NCBI GenBank assembly: GCA_000306725.1
Contig: CP003083.1
Location: forward strand, 868,001 to 932,000
Length of the DNA stretch: 64,000 nt
From: Methanolobus psychrophilus R15
GTDB taxonomy: Archaea; Halobacteriota; Methanosarcinia; Methanosarcinales; Methanosarcinaceae
Reading direction: 5' to 3'
Position numbers and translations under genes: made by a program. Numbering within the stretch: the stretch's first letter is position 1; each line of letters opens with the position of its first letter. The notes under the pieces are model-generated. The model was not told the DNA's origin and did not search any database. It saw nothing but the letters and a program-made list of their open reading frames with translations. Of the stretch, positions 34,049 to 43,722 are shown piece by piece.

Positions 34049-34077
34049 ATCTAGAACTTGTACTTTTTTCTTTTTTT
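34040..34077 (+). terminator. terminator overlapping the mtaB stop codon
   Basis: AAGTTCTA (34040-34047) is the perfect complement of TAGAACTT (34052-34059) with an AATC loop, and a T-rich tract (TTTTTTCTTTTTTT) follows. The stem contains the TAA stop of mtaB. Confidence 0.85.
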
Positions 34078-34200
34078 AGTATTAGTATTAACATATCGCT
34101 CTTTTATAATAATTGACAATTCGCTAATGCTTACTTGCAAAGTTAAGTCAATTCAAGATAATATAAGGTGGACAGTCTTATCTTCAGTCTTATCTTAATA

Positions 34201-36135
34201 TTAGCGTGCTCTTAGATCCCTGGGATAACCTACACCTACAACTATCAGTTTTGTTTCCAGCGGGTCGTATTTCCAGCCCTCGGGAGAGTAACTCATATGA
34301 GTGACTTCCACCTCCAGATTTTCCTTACTTACCCCGCAGTCACCCATATATTCGGTAACCATCTTTTTCCCAAGTTCTTTTGAAGAATTGACTGCTTCAC
34401 TATAAGTCCTGAACTCTCCCCTGCCAAGAGGAGAGAAAGTGTAGAATCCGGCATCCGGTTCAGCCACAGAGATCATCCTTATGATAAACTCTATCCTTTT
34501 GATCCCTTTACCAAAAAGCGCACCTGCGGCATTTCCGACCTCAGCATAATCCGGAACAATGATGTCAGCATCGATAACACTAGCAAGTCCCTGAGTGAGA
34601 GCCCTCACCGGGCCCCCCAGTAATACTACAGGAACATCCACTTTGAATCTTGCCGGGAACTGTCCGTCCACTATCCTCTTAACCCCTGACCTTTCAACAT
34701 CCGGTAACAGAAATGACATCAGGTTAAAGGCCATGTTCTTTGCAACCATGTTCTTGACCCTGGAGCTGAACTCCGATTTATCCATCTTGTTCATGCGTCC
34801 AAGTTTTTCAGCTCCGAGAGCTGATGCCTCAGCATTCCAGTGGACATAGTCACCAAGAACATGAAGCGCATCCGTGGGCGTGAAACCTACTGGCTGAATT
34901 AACCTTTTCTGTATAAGGGAATCAAGAACAATACTTGAAGGATACTTCTTTGAAAGTGAAATTATTTCGTCTAGGGACATTGGTTCATCAACAAGCACAT
35001 CCATTACTGCAGTCTCGGACTCATTAAGATCGGAAGCCCTAAAGCCGGATCTCATGAAGAACTTAGTCGGCTGCACGTTCCAGTCGAGCATGTGCCTTGG
35101 AGGAATCACACTCTTTTGTAGCTTCTCCATGAAAGAAGGATATAGGGCAGCAGCAATGCAGAGCGGAATGACTCTCCTTGGACCGATGAATATTGTTTTA
35201 GACCGTGTCCATACATGACTGTCACCGCCCATGGCAGAGGTTTCCATCCTTGTTGCCCGGACCCGCGTTCTCCACCCGCCGACCATGGCACCGGCATCTG
35301 TTAGTTCAGGAACACCGTCATATACAGCCGAAACATCAGTACTGGTCCCACCAACATCTATTACAGCACAGGTATCACAACCAGAAAGGTAAGATGCACC
35401 CACAAGGCTTGCAGCAGGGCCGGAAAATATAGATTCTACAGGTTTTTCCAGAGCCTCTTTCAATCCAACGACCGTACCATCACACTTCAACATGAGTAAT
35501 TTTGCATTGATATTCCTTCGCTTGATTTCATCCATCACAGATTGGATAAAGTGATTGGATATGGGCAACAACTGCGCATTCAGTGCTGCAGTTACAGCTC
35601 TTTCGTATGCACCCAGCTCCTGGGAAAGTTCATGCCCGCATACAACCGGCATTCCAGTCAATTCATAAACAAGAGTACGTATGGCAATTTCATGCTCAGG
35701 GTTACGGATACTGAAAAATGCGGAAACTGCAAACGCAGCAACTTCGCTTTTAACCTTCATGGCAAAATTCCTGATCCTTTCAACATCCAGTGGCAGAACT
35801 TCCTCACCATTGAAACTGTGGCCGCCGTCCACAAGAACAGTATGCTTTGCAGGGAAGTCCCCTTTTATTGGATGCTCGCCCACAAGAATAAGTGCAACCG
35901 GGCTGCCTGTGCCTTCAAGCACAGTATTGGTGGCAAGGGTTGTTGAAACTGATATAAGGCTTATTTTTTCGATATGCTCTTGCTTCAGGCCATCAATTGT
36001 GTTCTTTATACCCTTTATGAGATCAGGGTATGTTGTAAGTGCCTTGCTTGAGCTCACAATAGAACTATCAGAATTCCTGACCAGAATTGCGTCAGTATAA
36101 GTACCTCCTGCATCTATTCCAAGACTAAACTGCAT
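34201..36135 (-). CDS. HyuA-like ASKHA ATPase (hydantoinase/oxoprolinase family)
   Basis: 644 residues. The N-terminal GIDAGGTYTDAILVRN and the central VIDVGGTSTDVSAVYDG are phosphate loops of the hydantoinase A/oxoprolinase family, and ETSAMGGDSHV and LLGGPVRALTQGLASV are also family-like. No HyuB partner is adjacent. In methanogens such genes occur near methyltransferase genes, and here it lies 185 bases downstream of mtaA on the same strand. A role in corrinoid or methyl-transfer metabolism is a guess from context. A TATA-like element may lie between 36136 and 36260, so it may have its own promoter. Confidence 0.8.
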   Translation of the reverse strand: MQFSLGIDAGGTYTDAILVRNSDSSIVSSSKALTTYPDLIKGIKNTIDGLKQEHIEKISLISVSTTLATNTVLEGTGSPVALILVGEHPIKGDFPAKHTVLVDGGHSFNGEEVLPLDVERIRNFAMKVKSEVAAFAVSAFFSIRNPEHEIAIRTLVYELTGMPVVCGHELSQELGAYERAVTAALNAQLLPISNHFIQSVMDEIKRRNINAKLLMLKCDGTVVGLKEALEKPVESIFSGPAASLVGASYLSGCDTCAVIDVGGTSTDVSAVYDGVPELTDAGAMVGGWRTRVRATRMETSAMGGDSHVWTRSKTIFIGPRRVIPLCIAAALYPSFMEKLQKSVIPPRHMLDWNVQPTKFFMRSGFRASDLNESETAVMDVLVDEPMSLDEIISLSKKYPSSIVLDSLIQKRLIQPVGFTPTDALHVLGDYVHWNAEASALGAEKLGRMNKMDKSEFSSRVKNMVAKNMAFNLMSFLLPDVERSGVKRIVDGQFPARFKVDVPVVLLGGPVRALTQGLASVIDADIIVPDYAEVGNAAGALFGKGIKRIEFIIRMISVAEPDAGFYTFSPLGRGEFRTYSEAVNSSKELGKKMVTEYMGDCGVSKENLEVEVTHMSYSPEGWKYDPLETKLIVVGVGYPRDLRAR

Positions 36136-36261
36136 GATATTGAACTCCTATAAGATCCGGACCCAGCCGCACCTGTAAGATCAGAATAAAGCGCTATGCC
36201 AAGTAGAACAACTCGTATTAATACATTTACGAAAATAGTAAGCCACTAAAGCAAAGCAATC

Positions 36262-36306
36262 TAAAAAAGAAAGAGAGTGACATGGCATAGATAAAACTAT
36301 GTCATG
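36262..36306 (-). terminator. terminator of mtaA
   Basis: CATGGCATAG (36281-36290) and CTATGTCATG (36297-36306) form a 10-bp stem with one G-T pair. On the minus strand a CT-rich tract ending in six Ts (complement of 36263-36268) follows. Confidence 0.75.
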
Positions 36307-36320
36307 CCGGAGAATTCAAT

Positions 36321-37331
36321 TTATGCAAAGAATTCGTCTCTTGCTGTAACCATTGCCCTGATGTTGGAGCACTTTGTGTCCGGTGCAATTCCACAGCCAG
36401 GAGCAAGTACGTCAACACCGTCTTCAAGAGCCTTCTTGGAGTCAGCCTTGACCTTAGCCTCATCGCCTGAAAGCAGAGTGAACGGGCTTGAAACATTACC
36501 GCAGATAGTTACCTTGCCGGCAACCTTTGTCTTTGCTGCTGCGAGGTCCTTGACCTTCTCTTCAATGCTGATTGATGTGAAGTGGCAGTCTGCCATCATT
36601 TCTAGAATAGGGGACACATCGCCACATACGTGGAGAATCATTGGTGCATTGACACCATCTGCAAATCTCTGCAATACTGGCTTGAGGATGGTACCGAATG
36701 TCTCAGGGGCAAGGAGGTCAGGGGATGCTACCGGATCTGGTACGCTGATGACATCTGCACCTGCTTCTACAAGGGCGTTTGCATACTGTATGCATGCGTC
36801 ACATGAAAAGTCAAGAATTGTCTGGAAAGCCTCTTGGTCCTTTATAGACCATTTCATGAACTTCTTGACACTTGCAAGGTCGGATGCGAGGGTTACCGGA
36901 CCTTCCATACCGGCTATTAAAGGAACATCGTCTCCGAGCTTTGCTCTGAGGATCTTCATAGCTTCAAGAACTACAGGTATCCTGCCCTGTGCAAGGAGGT
37001 TCTCAGGCATCTGAAGGTTTTCAACACCCTTGGGATATGGGTGGTCTGTGACAGATGGCTGCCTGTTCTTTGTACCCATATTGACGGTACAGCCCATTGC
37101 CTCTGCGAGAACGGTAAGGCAGTATGGAGCTCTTACACCTTCAAGACCACATTCTGTGTGTGATGCCATTGCAAGGTCGGCCATTTTCTGTGCATCGCTG
37201 TGTGCCTCAGGCCATGCAGCGCCAGTCTTATCCATAAGTTCAACGATAGCAGTCTGTGTCACAGATACGACCGGAACTTTATCGACTTCTTCACCTTTCA
37301 ATGCTTTGATAAACCTTTCTTTCATGTTCAT
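36321..37331 (-). CDS. mtaA: methylcobamide:coenzyme M methyltransferase MtaA
   Basis: 336-residue zinc methyltransferase of the uroporphyrinogen decarboxylase fold that moves the methyl group from MtaC to coenzyme M. The zinc ligands are His234-x-Cys236 (ILHVCGDVS) and Cys313 (LAPGCGIAP). The methylamine isozyme MtbA is very similar; location by mtaCB favours MtaA. The ATG at 37331 has AGGA 6 bases upstream, and a TATA-like TTTATATC lies about 60 bases further upstream on the minus strand. Confidence 0.92.
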   Translation of the reverse strand: MNMKERFIKALKGEEVDKVPVVSVTQTAIVELMDKTGAAWPEAHSDAQKMADLAMASHTECGLEGVRAPYCLTVLAEAMGCTVNMGTKNRQPSVTDHPYPKGVENLQMPENLLAQGRIPVVLEAMKILRAKLGDDVPLIAGMEGPVTLASDLASVKKFMKWSIKDQEAFQTILDFSCDACIQYANALVEAGADVISVPDPVASPDLLAPETFGTILKPVLQRFADGVNAPMILHVCGDVSPILEMMADCHFTSISIEEKVKDLAAAKTKVAGKVTICGNVSSPFTLLSGDEAKVKADSKKALEDGVDVLAPGCGIAPDTKCSNIRAMVTARDEFFA

Positions 37332-37514
37332 AATGAATCCTTCTCTATTGAGTAGATTTTAGTCATCCTGATTTGCGTTACATCAGATATAAAACTATTG
37401 GATTGAAGCCGCTTTCACTTACTTATACTTGAAAACCGTGGGAAGAAAGCACACATCGAAGCCTCTGGAATCACACAAAGTAGTAAAAAGCTCTGAAAAG
37501 AACATAATAAGAGT

Positions 37515-37539
37515 AAAAAACATTCATGCTGAAGGCATG
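37515..37539 (-). terminator. terminator of the lhr operon
   Basis: GCATG/CATGC (37535-37539 and 37525-37529) form a hairpin on the minus strand with a 5-base loop, followed by AATG and six Ts (complement of 37515-37520). It lies 17 bases after the helicase stop. Confidence 0.55.
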
Positions 37540-37555
37540 CCTGAAAAAGGAAAAT

Positions 37556-40387
37556 CTACCCCCAGAACCTCTTGTTCTTGGCATAGTTTCGCTCTGCCAC
37601 AAGGATGTCACGATAGAAAGCCTCCTCATCCTGTCGCATTTTTTGTATGACCCGTGTCGCCATTTCCGGACCGACACCCCGGCTTGCAAGGGCAATAACA
37701 GCCTGTTTCCCATGAGTCATAACGATATTGGCATTCCGGTACACTTTCCTGATACGTTTAAGTTCTTCTCCGGAACTCACGTTCTCCGGTTTTTGCACCA
37801 GTTTTATCTCTTCTTCTTCCCAAGGCTTCAAGGATGCGATCATCCGGGAATCACACACTGGACAAATAATAGTTTCCGGAACGTTCTTTACCTGTCTGCG
37901 CGAGGTCCATTTCTTACAGTGAACGCAGAAGAGTATCACCCTATCGTTCATGATCCTATCCTTAAGTGCCATTACAATAGACCTGTCAGCCTTCTCGGGT
38001 GCCACCAAGTCTCGTTTCATAGAAAAACCCGCTCTTCCCAGAGGAGTGGAGGGACTGATGGCAATCTGTATCCTGCCGGCCGAAACACCTTCCAGTACTT
38101 CAGTAGCCCGCTTCACATCCAGCATGGTGTGGAATATTTCCCTGATTACCTCATCATACATCGCCGTGTCCCTGTAGATATCAAGCAGTTTCTTCATGCT
38201 TATCCGGTCATAATCGATGTCCTTGCTCAGGGCGCCAAATTTCCTGGCCACATGCACCATCTTCCATTTCATCAGGGAGGTGTTCTTCAGGGTCATCTCA
38301 ATGATAGGCTCGATATGCTCCGGTTTTATTTCCCGGAGAAGGTCAGAGATCTCTTTCGCTTTTATCCTTCGCGGAAGCTGCAATCTTATCCTGTAGGGAT
38401 CTATCTCCTGGGACACACTGCTTCCGTATCTTGCAGCTAGCAGGGACGTCAGCACCTTTGCAAGGGTCTCATTGACATTATGCCCAAAACATGCATTGAT
38501 AAGAACAGCATCCCCATCATTCTCTATTACGAGCATACCTGCATGCGGGACCGGAAAATCACCTTCAGTATGCTCCCTGACAAGAGACACCAGCGCTTTG
38601 GCACCGGTGACATCCACAGGGTAGGCTTCACGCATAAGCTCAACTATCTCACCGTCCTCCCGGCCTTCGAGCACCTTCGCAGCAATAGCCTGGCGAATCA
38701 GGCCCACCTCTCCGGCAACCTCAAAAGGCACGGGTATTTCCTCACCCACCCAGCTTGGTATCTCTCCCATCCCACGCACCGGCTCGACCTTTATCCTGTC
38801 CCGGTCACTGCTCATCTCAATTACCCGCCACATATCGCCCTTGGTTATGAAGACCGCACCTGGGGAAACAAAGTTGATCACAAAAGCTTCGTCGAGCACA
38901 CCCACGGGCCTTCCGGTAACTATATCGAATATCTCGTATTTCTTCTCGTCAGGTATCATGGACAGGTTATCATAATAGTACTGCCAGCTCTTCTTCCGGC
39001 GTGAAAGGACATCTGACCCCTCCTCATTCCAAACCATGCGGTAATCATTGATCTGTGAGACTACTTTCCGGAGGGTTGGCTCGCTAAGGTCCTTGAATGG
39101 ATATGCGCGCTTAAGGATGGTGAACACCTTTTCAATATCCACGTCGCCGAAATCTATCACCAGGCCCGATATCTGGTTTGCCAGCACGTCAAGGGAATTC
39201 ATGTGAGGAGATATCGCCTCCACCTTCCCGCTAAGTGCGAGCCTGCATATAGCCATGCTCTCAGCCACATCATCAGACCCGATAGTCAGGATAGTACCCC
39301 GGGAGATCTCATGTATCCTGTGACCGGCACGCCCGACACGCTGCAGGAGCCGAGATACCTGTCTTGGCGACCCATACTGTACAACATGGTCGACATTACC
39401 GATGTCTATACCCAGCTCCATGGATGACGTACATATCAGGCCCCGGAGGTCCCCGCTCTTGAAAGACTCCTCAGCCTCAATGCGAGAGTCTACTGACAGG
39501 GAGCCGTGGTGCACGCCTATGGGCAGGCCAAGCATCTTAAAACCGGCCGCTAATGCCTCAGCACTCTGGCGGGTGTTCACAAAGACCAGCGTAGAGATGT
39601 TATTCTCAACGATGTCCCGGATACACCGAAGCTGGGATGCAAATTCTGCTTCCGAGCCAACCTTGCCTCCGATCATAATATCTTCATCAGTCACTGAAGG
39701 ACTTACTACATTAAAGTCAAGCAATTTAAGCATGGATACGGACACAACAGTGACCTTGCGGTCCGTGCCTGCCAGGAACTTTGCGACCTCTTCCGGATTG
39801 CCCACTGTTGCAGAGAGCCCTATCCTCTGGAACTCACCTGACAGTTCCACAAGCCTCTCAAGACCAACAGCAAGCTGAGTGCCACGTTTTGAAGATGCCA
39901 TCTCATGTATCTCATCCACTACAACATGGGTCACCGACTGCAGATTCTTACGCAGACGGGAACCTGTGAACATGGCCTGAAGGGTTTCGGGAGTCGTTAT
40001 CAGGAAATCCGGTGGTTTACGTGATTGCTTCTGCCTTTCATACTGGGACGTATCCCCGTGGCGGACCTGCACATCGATACCCAGCTCAGCCCCCCACCAT
40101 TGTATACGGGAGAGCATGTCCCTATTGAGTGCCCTGAGGGGTGTAATATAGAGTGCCGAGATGCCGGCACGCTGCTCCTGACTCTTGGCAAGGATGGCGT
40201 TGAATATTGGAAGCACTGCGGATTCGGTCTTACCGGAGCCTGTGGGAGCTACCAGGAAAGTGTGATCACCTCTTAGAATAAATGGAAGGACCTTTTCCTG
40301 AGGTTCCGTGGGAGCTTCAAAATCCTGTTTCCTGAGAGCCTCCTGTATCCGTGGGTCCAGTGTATCAAAAATATTCCCAAAACTCAT
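37556..40387 (-). CDS. Lhr-type ATP-dependent helicase
   Basis: 943-residue superfamily 2 helicase. RecA domain 1 has [13 protein letters not shown] (Q-motif area), [17 protein letters not shown] (Walker A), [10 protein letters not shown] and VVDEIHEM (DEVH-type box). Domain 2 has [30 protein letters not shown] and [10 protein letters not shown] winged helix and the Lhr beta-barrel core follow. Near residues 820-845 there is a zinc finger (CVHCKKW..CPVCDSR). This matches archaeal Lhr2-like proteins, implicated in DNA repair or RNA metabolism. The start overlaps the end of the phosphoesterase gene by 4 bases, a pairing conserved in many archaea. Confidence 0.92.
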   Translation of the reverse strand: MSFGNIFDTLDPRIQEALRKQDFEAPTEPQEKVLPFILRGDHTFLVAPTGSGKTESAVLPIFNAILAKSQEQRAGISALYITPLRALNRDMLSRIQWWGAELGIDVQVRHGDTSQYERQKQSRKPPDFLITTPETLQAMFTGSRLRKNLQSVTHVVVDEIHEMASSKRGTQLAVGLERLVELSGEFQRIGLSATVGNPEEVAKFLAGTDRKVTVVSVSMLKLLDFNVVSPSVTDEDIMIGGKVGSEAEFASQLRCIRDIVENNISTLVFVNTRQSAEALAAGFKMLGLPIGVHHGSLSVDSRIEAEESFKSGDLRGLICTSSMELGIDIGNVDHVVQYGSPRQVSRLLQRVGRAGHRIHEISRGTILTIGSDDVAESMAICRLALSGKVEAISPHMNSLDVLANQISGLVIDFGDVDIEKVFTILKRAYPFKDLSEPTLRKVVSQINDYRMVWNEEGSDVLSRRKKSWQYYYDNLSMIPDEKKYEIFDIVTGRPVGVLDEAFVINFVSPGAVFITKGDMWRVIEMSSDRDRIKVEPVRGMGEIPSWVGEEIPVPFEVAGEVGLIRQAIAAKVLEGREDGEIVELMREAYPVDVTGAKALVSLVREHTEGDFPVPHAGMLVIENDGDAVLINACFGHNVNETLAKVLTSLLAARYGSSVSQEIDPYRIRLQLPRRIKAKEISDLLREIKPEHIEPIIEMTLKNTSLMKWKMVHVARKFGALSKDIDYDRISMKKLLDIYRDTAMYDEVIREIFHTMLDVKRATEVLEGVSAGRIQIAISPSTPLGRAGFSMKRDLVAPEKADRSIVMALKDRIMNDRVILFCVHCKKWTSRRQVKNVPETIICPVCDSRMIASLKPWEEEEIKLVQKPENVSSGEELKRIRKVYRNANIVMTHGKQAVIALASRGVGPEMATRVIQKMRQDEEAFYRDILVAERNYAKNKRFWG

Positions 40388-41229
40388 TTTTTAATCACCT
40401 TCCTTTTACGCTTTCCAGTGTCTGGACGGCTCTCCACCAGTCTGCGGATATGTCTGAGAGCTCCAAGGCAGGTCCCGTCAAGAAGATAGACCTGCGCATT
40501 ATCGATATCCACAGCCCCCGAAGAGAACATAGGGCCCAGGAGGTCGTCATCAAGGGATTCGTTGAAGGCCACGCCTCCGCACAGCTCGTTGAATGAAGGA
40601 ATGATGATAAGTTCAGGCACATCCTTGCCTTTACGCAGCTGCATCCCAGAATCCCGGAAATGTTCCCCCAGGACATCCATATTGAGCTTTGTCCTGATCC
40701 AGCTTTGCTCCGTTACCGAGTAGCCGAGAGAATCAGTGAAACGGATGGTAGGATGATTATGAGCTGTAACGATGTACTGTGCACCAAGCAGGGACGGATC
40801 CGGCCAGGTATGACCATGGAAGTAAGCAACTCCTTCTATGACAGAGCCGCGCACAGGATGTATTCGGATGTCCGGCCTCCGGGGAACCAGATGCTCGATG
40901 CCTCCGTCATGATTTCCCGGAAAGATGTCTATCTGAGCATGTTCTGCCAGGGATTCCAGGAAATAGGGAATCTCATCCCTCTCCTGCCATGATATCTGGG
41001 GTACATTGTGCTTCAGGTCCCCCAGCAGGATGATCCGGTCAGGTGATTCCTGCCTGATGTATCCGAGTATACGCTCAAGCCCGTGCTTCATACGGCTGGG
41101 AATTGATATCCCGCTCCGATATAAATCCCATTCTATCCCCAGATGGATATCACCGACTACAAGTGCCGTTGTCGTACTCCTGACAATAAGCGCAGGCTCA
41201 TCAATCACAGGTTCAAGTTCTATTACCAT
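40384..41229 (-). CDS. Lhr-associated metallophosphoesterase
   Basis: About 281-residue calcineurin-like phosphoesterase. The metal motifs are [33 protein letters not shown] and FHGHTWPD / VTAHNHPT. It belongs to the COG1407 type found beside Lhr helicases. The 4-base overlap with the helicase gene suggests that the two proteins act together on nucleic acid. The C-terminus is very basic (RKRKVIKK). The ATG at 41229 is chosen; an in-frame TTG at 41238 is the alternative. Confidence 0.9.
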   Translation of the reverse strand: MVIELEPVIDEPALIVRSTTTALVVGDIHLGIEWDLYRSGISIPSRMKHGLERILGYIRQESPDRIILLGDLKHNVPQISWQERDEIPYFLESLAEHAQIDIFPGNHDGGIEHLVPRRPDIRIHPVRGSVIEGVAYFHGHTWPDPSLLGAQYIVTAHNHPTIRFTDSLGYSVTEQSWIRTKLNMDVLGEHFRDSGMQLRKGKDVPELIIIPSFNELCGGVAFNESLDDDLLGPMFSSGAVDIDNAQVYLLDGTCLGALRHIRRLVESRPDTGKRKRKVIKK

Positions 41230-41241
41230 TTCAACCAAAGA

Positions 41242-41652
41242 TCACTTTCGTTCTTTAGCTATTATGTCCACTCTCTCTGAAAGTGATTCGACGGTGGCTC
41301 TCATCTCGCGGAGCTCCTTTTGCATCTCCAGTATAGTATTATACATAGGACTGCGGTCATCCTTAATAGCCTGCTCCTGGGAGAACTTCTGCTTGCTCGG
41401 GAAAACATAGACGTAAGTCAGCCACATTCCAATGAATGCGACTGCTGATAGACCTATAAGGAACAGCAGATAGTTGGGAAACAGCAGCCTGAAGAAATTA
41501 TCCCCCGAACTGTAGTACTGTAGCCTTGTGATCATAAGAAAGTTCAGTATCGAGAACAGGAACATTGTCTCACCCACAATGATAAGCAGGCCACCAAGCT
41601 GGGTGGACATCTTCCTCTGCTTCGGGGTGAGCCGATCAATTATGGAACTCAT
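41242..41652 (-). CDS. membrane protein with C-terminal coiled coil
   Basis: 136 residues. Two membrane helices (GLLIIVGETMFLFSILNFL; YLLFLIGLSAVAFIGMWLTY) are followed by a charged helix with heptad spacing (EMQKELREMRATVESLSERV). I do not recognise the family. It starts the minus-strand transcript that continues with the phosphoesterase and helicase, 12 bases apart. The function is unknown. Confidence 0.75.
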   Translation of the reverse strand: MSSIIDRLTPKQRKMSTQLGGLLIIVGETMFLFSILNFLMITRLQYYSSGDNFFRLLFPNYLLFLIGLSAVAFIGMWLTYVYVFPSKQKFSQEQAIKDDRSPMYNTILEMQKELREMRATVESLSERVDIIAKERK

Positions 41653-41743
41653 GAAGGGATATTGTGCCCTTATAGTTATTTAGATTATGTACCGGGATTG
41701 TGCAAGCTCATTTAAACGGGCATCACGAATGATATAAGATCAC

Positions 41744-41851
41744 ATGAACAAAACAGAAGAACCTGACCAATTTTATGCAAGGAGCCGGGATAAGATGAAG
41801 ATAACTTTTGTATATGATGGGAAATGGTCTAGAAGAAAACTTAAAGAATAA
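41744..41851 (+). CDS. possible 35-aa protein
   Basis: An ATG at 41744 opens a frame that ends with TAA at 41849-41851. It reads MNKTEEPDQFYARSRDKMKI, then TFVYDGKWSRRKLKE. A TTTAAA-type element lies about 30 bases upstream and there is no ribosome site, so it would be leaderless. It is charged and not low in complexity, but chance cannot be excluded. It lies in the promoter gap before the deoxyhypusine synthase gene. Confidence 0.25.
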   Translation: MNKTEEPDQFYARSRDKMKITFVYDGKWSRRKLKE

Positions 41852-41894
41852 GGCTGGCATAGAACCAACAAAACATAGATAGAGATGATATTAA

Positions 41895-42845
41895 ATGGAA
41901 CATCATTCACCTGAGGAAAAACTCCAGCACCCGATAAACCAGGCAAGGATCACAGAGGGCATGGATGTTGACTCGCTTGTCCAGGCTATGTGCGGATGCG
42001 CCTTCGGTGCCGGGAAACTGGCCGATGCTGTGGATATCTACCATGAGATGCTGGCCGGAGGCTCCACAAGCTTTTTCGGACTTGCCGGCGCCATGGTGCC
42101 TGCAGGCATGCGTTGCATTGTCGCGGACCTGATAAAGGACGGCTACATCGACGTGCTCGTTACCACCGGAGCCAACATGGTGCATGAGATCGTGGAATCC
42201 ATGGGGCTGCACCACTACAAAGGATGTTCGCATTGCGATGACATTCAGCTCAAACATGAGGAGATCAACAGGATATATGACGTTTATCTCCCTGAGCCAT
42301 ATTTTGTGGATTTTGAGGAAAAGATGCAGGCCATCTTCTCCGACATGGGCAGCGAGCCCATATCCATCAGGCAGATGATGACGCATATCGGCAATCACAT
42401 CGATGACAAGGATTCCATACTGAAAGTAGCAGCTGATATGAATGTGCCCGTTTTCTGTCCGGCTATCCAGGACTCCATGATAGGACTGCAGGCCTGGCTT
42501 TATAAGCAAAAGAACCCCCTAAAGGTTGACGCCTTTGAGGACATGCGGGAGATCATTAATCTGTGCTACGAGGCAAAGAGGCCCGGAGCATTGCTCATAG
42601 GAGGCGGCGTCCCCAAGAACTACATCTTCCAGTCAATGCTTATCACACACCAGGAATTCGAGTATGCTATCCAGCTGACCATGGACACACCTGAGACCGG
42701 TGGCCTGAGCGGTGCAACCCTGGACGAGGCACGCTCATGGGGTAAAGTAAGCGAAACAGCACGCTCAGTTACTGTGCACTCTGACGCCACGATAACCCTC
42801 CCGATACTCGTTGCAGCTGCAAGGAGCAGGCTTGCAAAAGAATAG
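41895..42845 (+). CDS. dys: deoxyhypusine synthase
   Basis: 316-residue NAD-dependent enzyme that transfers the aminobutyl group of spermidine to a lysine of aIF5A. Conserved features are the N-terminal GCAFGAGKLADAVDIY, the NAD site VTTGANMVHEIVESMG, GNHIDDKDSIL, the active-site segment FCPAIQDSMIGLQAW, IGGGVPKNYIFQ, and the catalytic-lysine motif in EARSWGKVSETARSVTVHSD. Archaea can carry paralogues of uncertain substrate, but all these motifs agree with a true synthase. pyrF follows after 59 bases. Confidence 0.9.
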   Translation: MEHHSPEEKLQHPINQARITEGMDVDSLVQAMCGCAFGAGKLADAVDIYHEMLAGGSTSFFGLAGAMVPAGMRCIVADLIKDGYIDVLVTTGANMVHEIVESMGLHHYKGCSHCDDIQLKHEEINRIYDVYLPEPYFVDFEEKMQAIFSDMGSEPISIRQMMTHIGNHIDDKDSILKVAADMNVPVFCPAIQDSMIGLQAWLYKQKNPLKVDAFEDMREIINLCYEAKRPGALLIGGGVPKNYIFQSMLITHQEFEYAIQLTMDTPETGGLSGATLDEARSWGKVSETARSVTVHSDATITLPILVAAARSRLAKE

Positions 42846-42904
42846 AATAATAAGTAGTTCAGCTGAATAAGAACAGGCACATGGAGCATACAAGGAGTAA
42901 ACTC

Positions 42905-43558
42905 ATGGAGAAGAACACACGGCTTATACTCGCGCTGGACGTGCTGGATAGAGATGAAGCTCTAAGGATATCCGGGGATGTGGCAGGATACGTGGACGCC
43001 ATCAAGGTCGGCTACCCCCTTATACTTGCGACCGGACTCGGGATAATAACAGAGTTGTCAAAATATGCACCCATCATCGCAGATTTCAAAGTTGCGGACA
43101 TTCCCAACACCAACCGCCTTATTTGCGAGCAGGTCTTCAGGGCCGGCGCAGATGCCGTGATCATCCAGGGCTTCACGGGGCATGACAGCCTCAGGACCTG
43201 CGTGGAACTGGCAAAGAGCAGCAACAAGGATATTTTCGTTGTCACCGAGATGAGCCATCCGGGTGCACTTGACTTCATGCAGGAAGCAGGCGAAGCTATC
43301 GCAAAAATGGCTGCTGATGAAAGAGCCTCAGGCGTGGTTGCTCCCGCAACACGCCCCGAGAGAGTAAGGGAAATAAGGAAGATAATAGGTAACGAACTGA
43401 CAATAATCTCCCCTGGAGTTGGTGCGCAGGGAGGAAGCGCTTCTGATGCCATCAAGGCCGGCGCCGACTGGGTAATTGTGGGCAGGAGCATCTACCAGGC
43501 AGAAGAACCGGCCAGAGCTGCAGCAGGCATCGTTGCCGATATAAAGACCGGGATCTGA
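42905..43558 (+). CDS. pyrF: orotidine 5'-phosphate decarboxylase
   Basis: 217-residue TIM barrel enzyme of pyrimidine synthesis. The catalytic Asp/Lys network is in [26 protein letters not shown] and [12 protein letters not shown], and the phosphate site is [10 protein letters not shown] and VIVGRSIYQ. The ATG at 42905 has AGGAG 7 bases upstream; the longer frame from 42881 runs through that site. It is probably co-transcribed with dys. A C/D box RNA starts 52 bases after the stop. Confidence 0.96.
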   Translation: MEKNTRLILALDVLDRDEALRISGDVAGYVDAIKVGYPLILATGLGIITELSKYAPIIADFKVADIPNTNRLICEQVFRAGADAVIIQGFTGHDSLRTCVELAKSSNKDIFVVTEMSHPGALDFMQEAGEAIAKMAADERASGVVAPATRPERVREIRKIIGNELTIISPGVGAQGGSASDAIKAGADWVIVGRSIYQAEEPARAAAGIVADIKTGI

Positions 43559-43610
43559 AAAGAGGACTTTCCTGCAATGGCGGCAAAACAAGGTTAAAAG
43601 TAAAGAAAAA

Positions 43611-43670
43611 TGTGCCTGTGATGAGAAAATCGTTCTGATCGATGATGAACCCTATGAGTACTGAGGCACA
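43611..43670 (+). ncRNA. C/D box guide sRNA
   Basis: All elements of an archaeal C/D sRNA are present in order. Terminal stem TGTGCC (43611-43616) / GGCACA (43665-43670). C box GTGATGA (43618-43624). Guide 1 GAAAATCGTT (43625-43634). D' box CTGA (43635-43638). C' box ATGATGA (43642-43648). Guide 2 ACCCTATGAGTA (43649-43660). D box CTGA (43661-43664). The spacing is standard. Flanking A4/T4 extends the inverted repeat to 11 bp. It would guide 2'-O-methylation with fibrillarin, Nop5 and L7Ae. Confidence 0.9.
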
Positions 43671-43722
43671 TTTTCGTACTTACGCTTATACTACTTTCTG
43701 ACCACTTATGTATTTCTGATAT

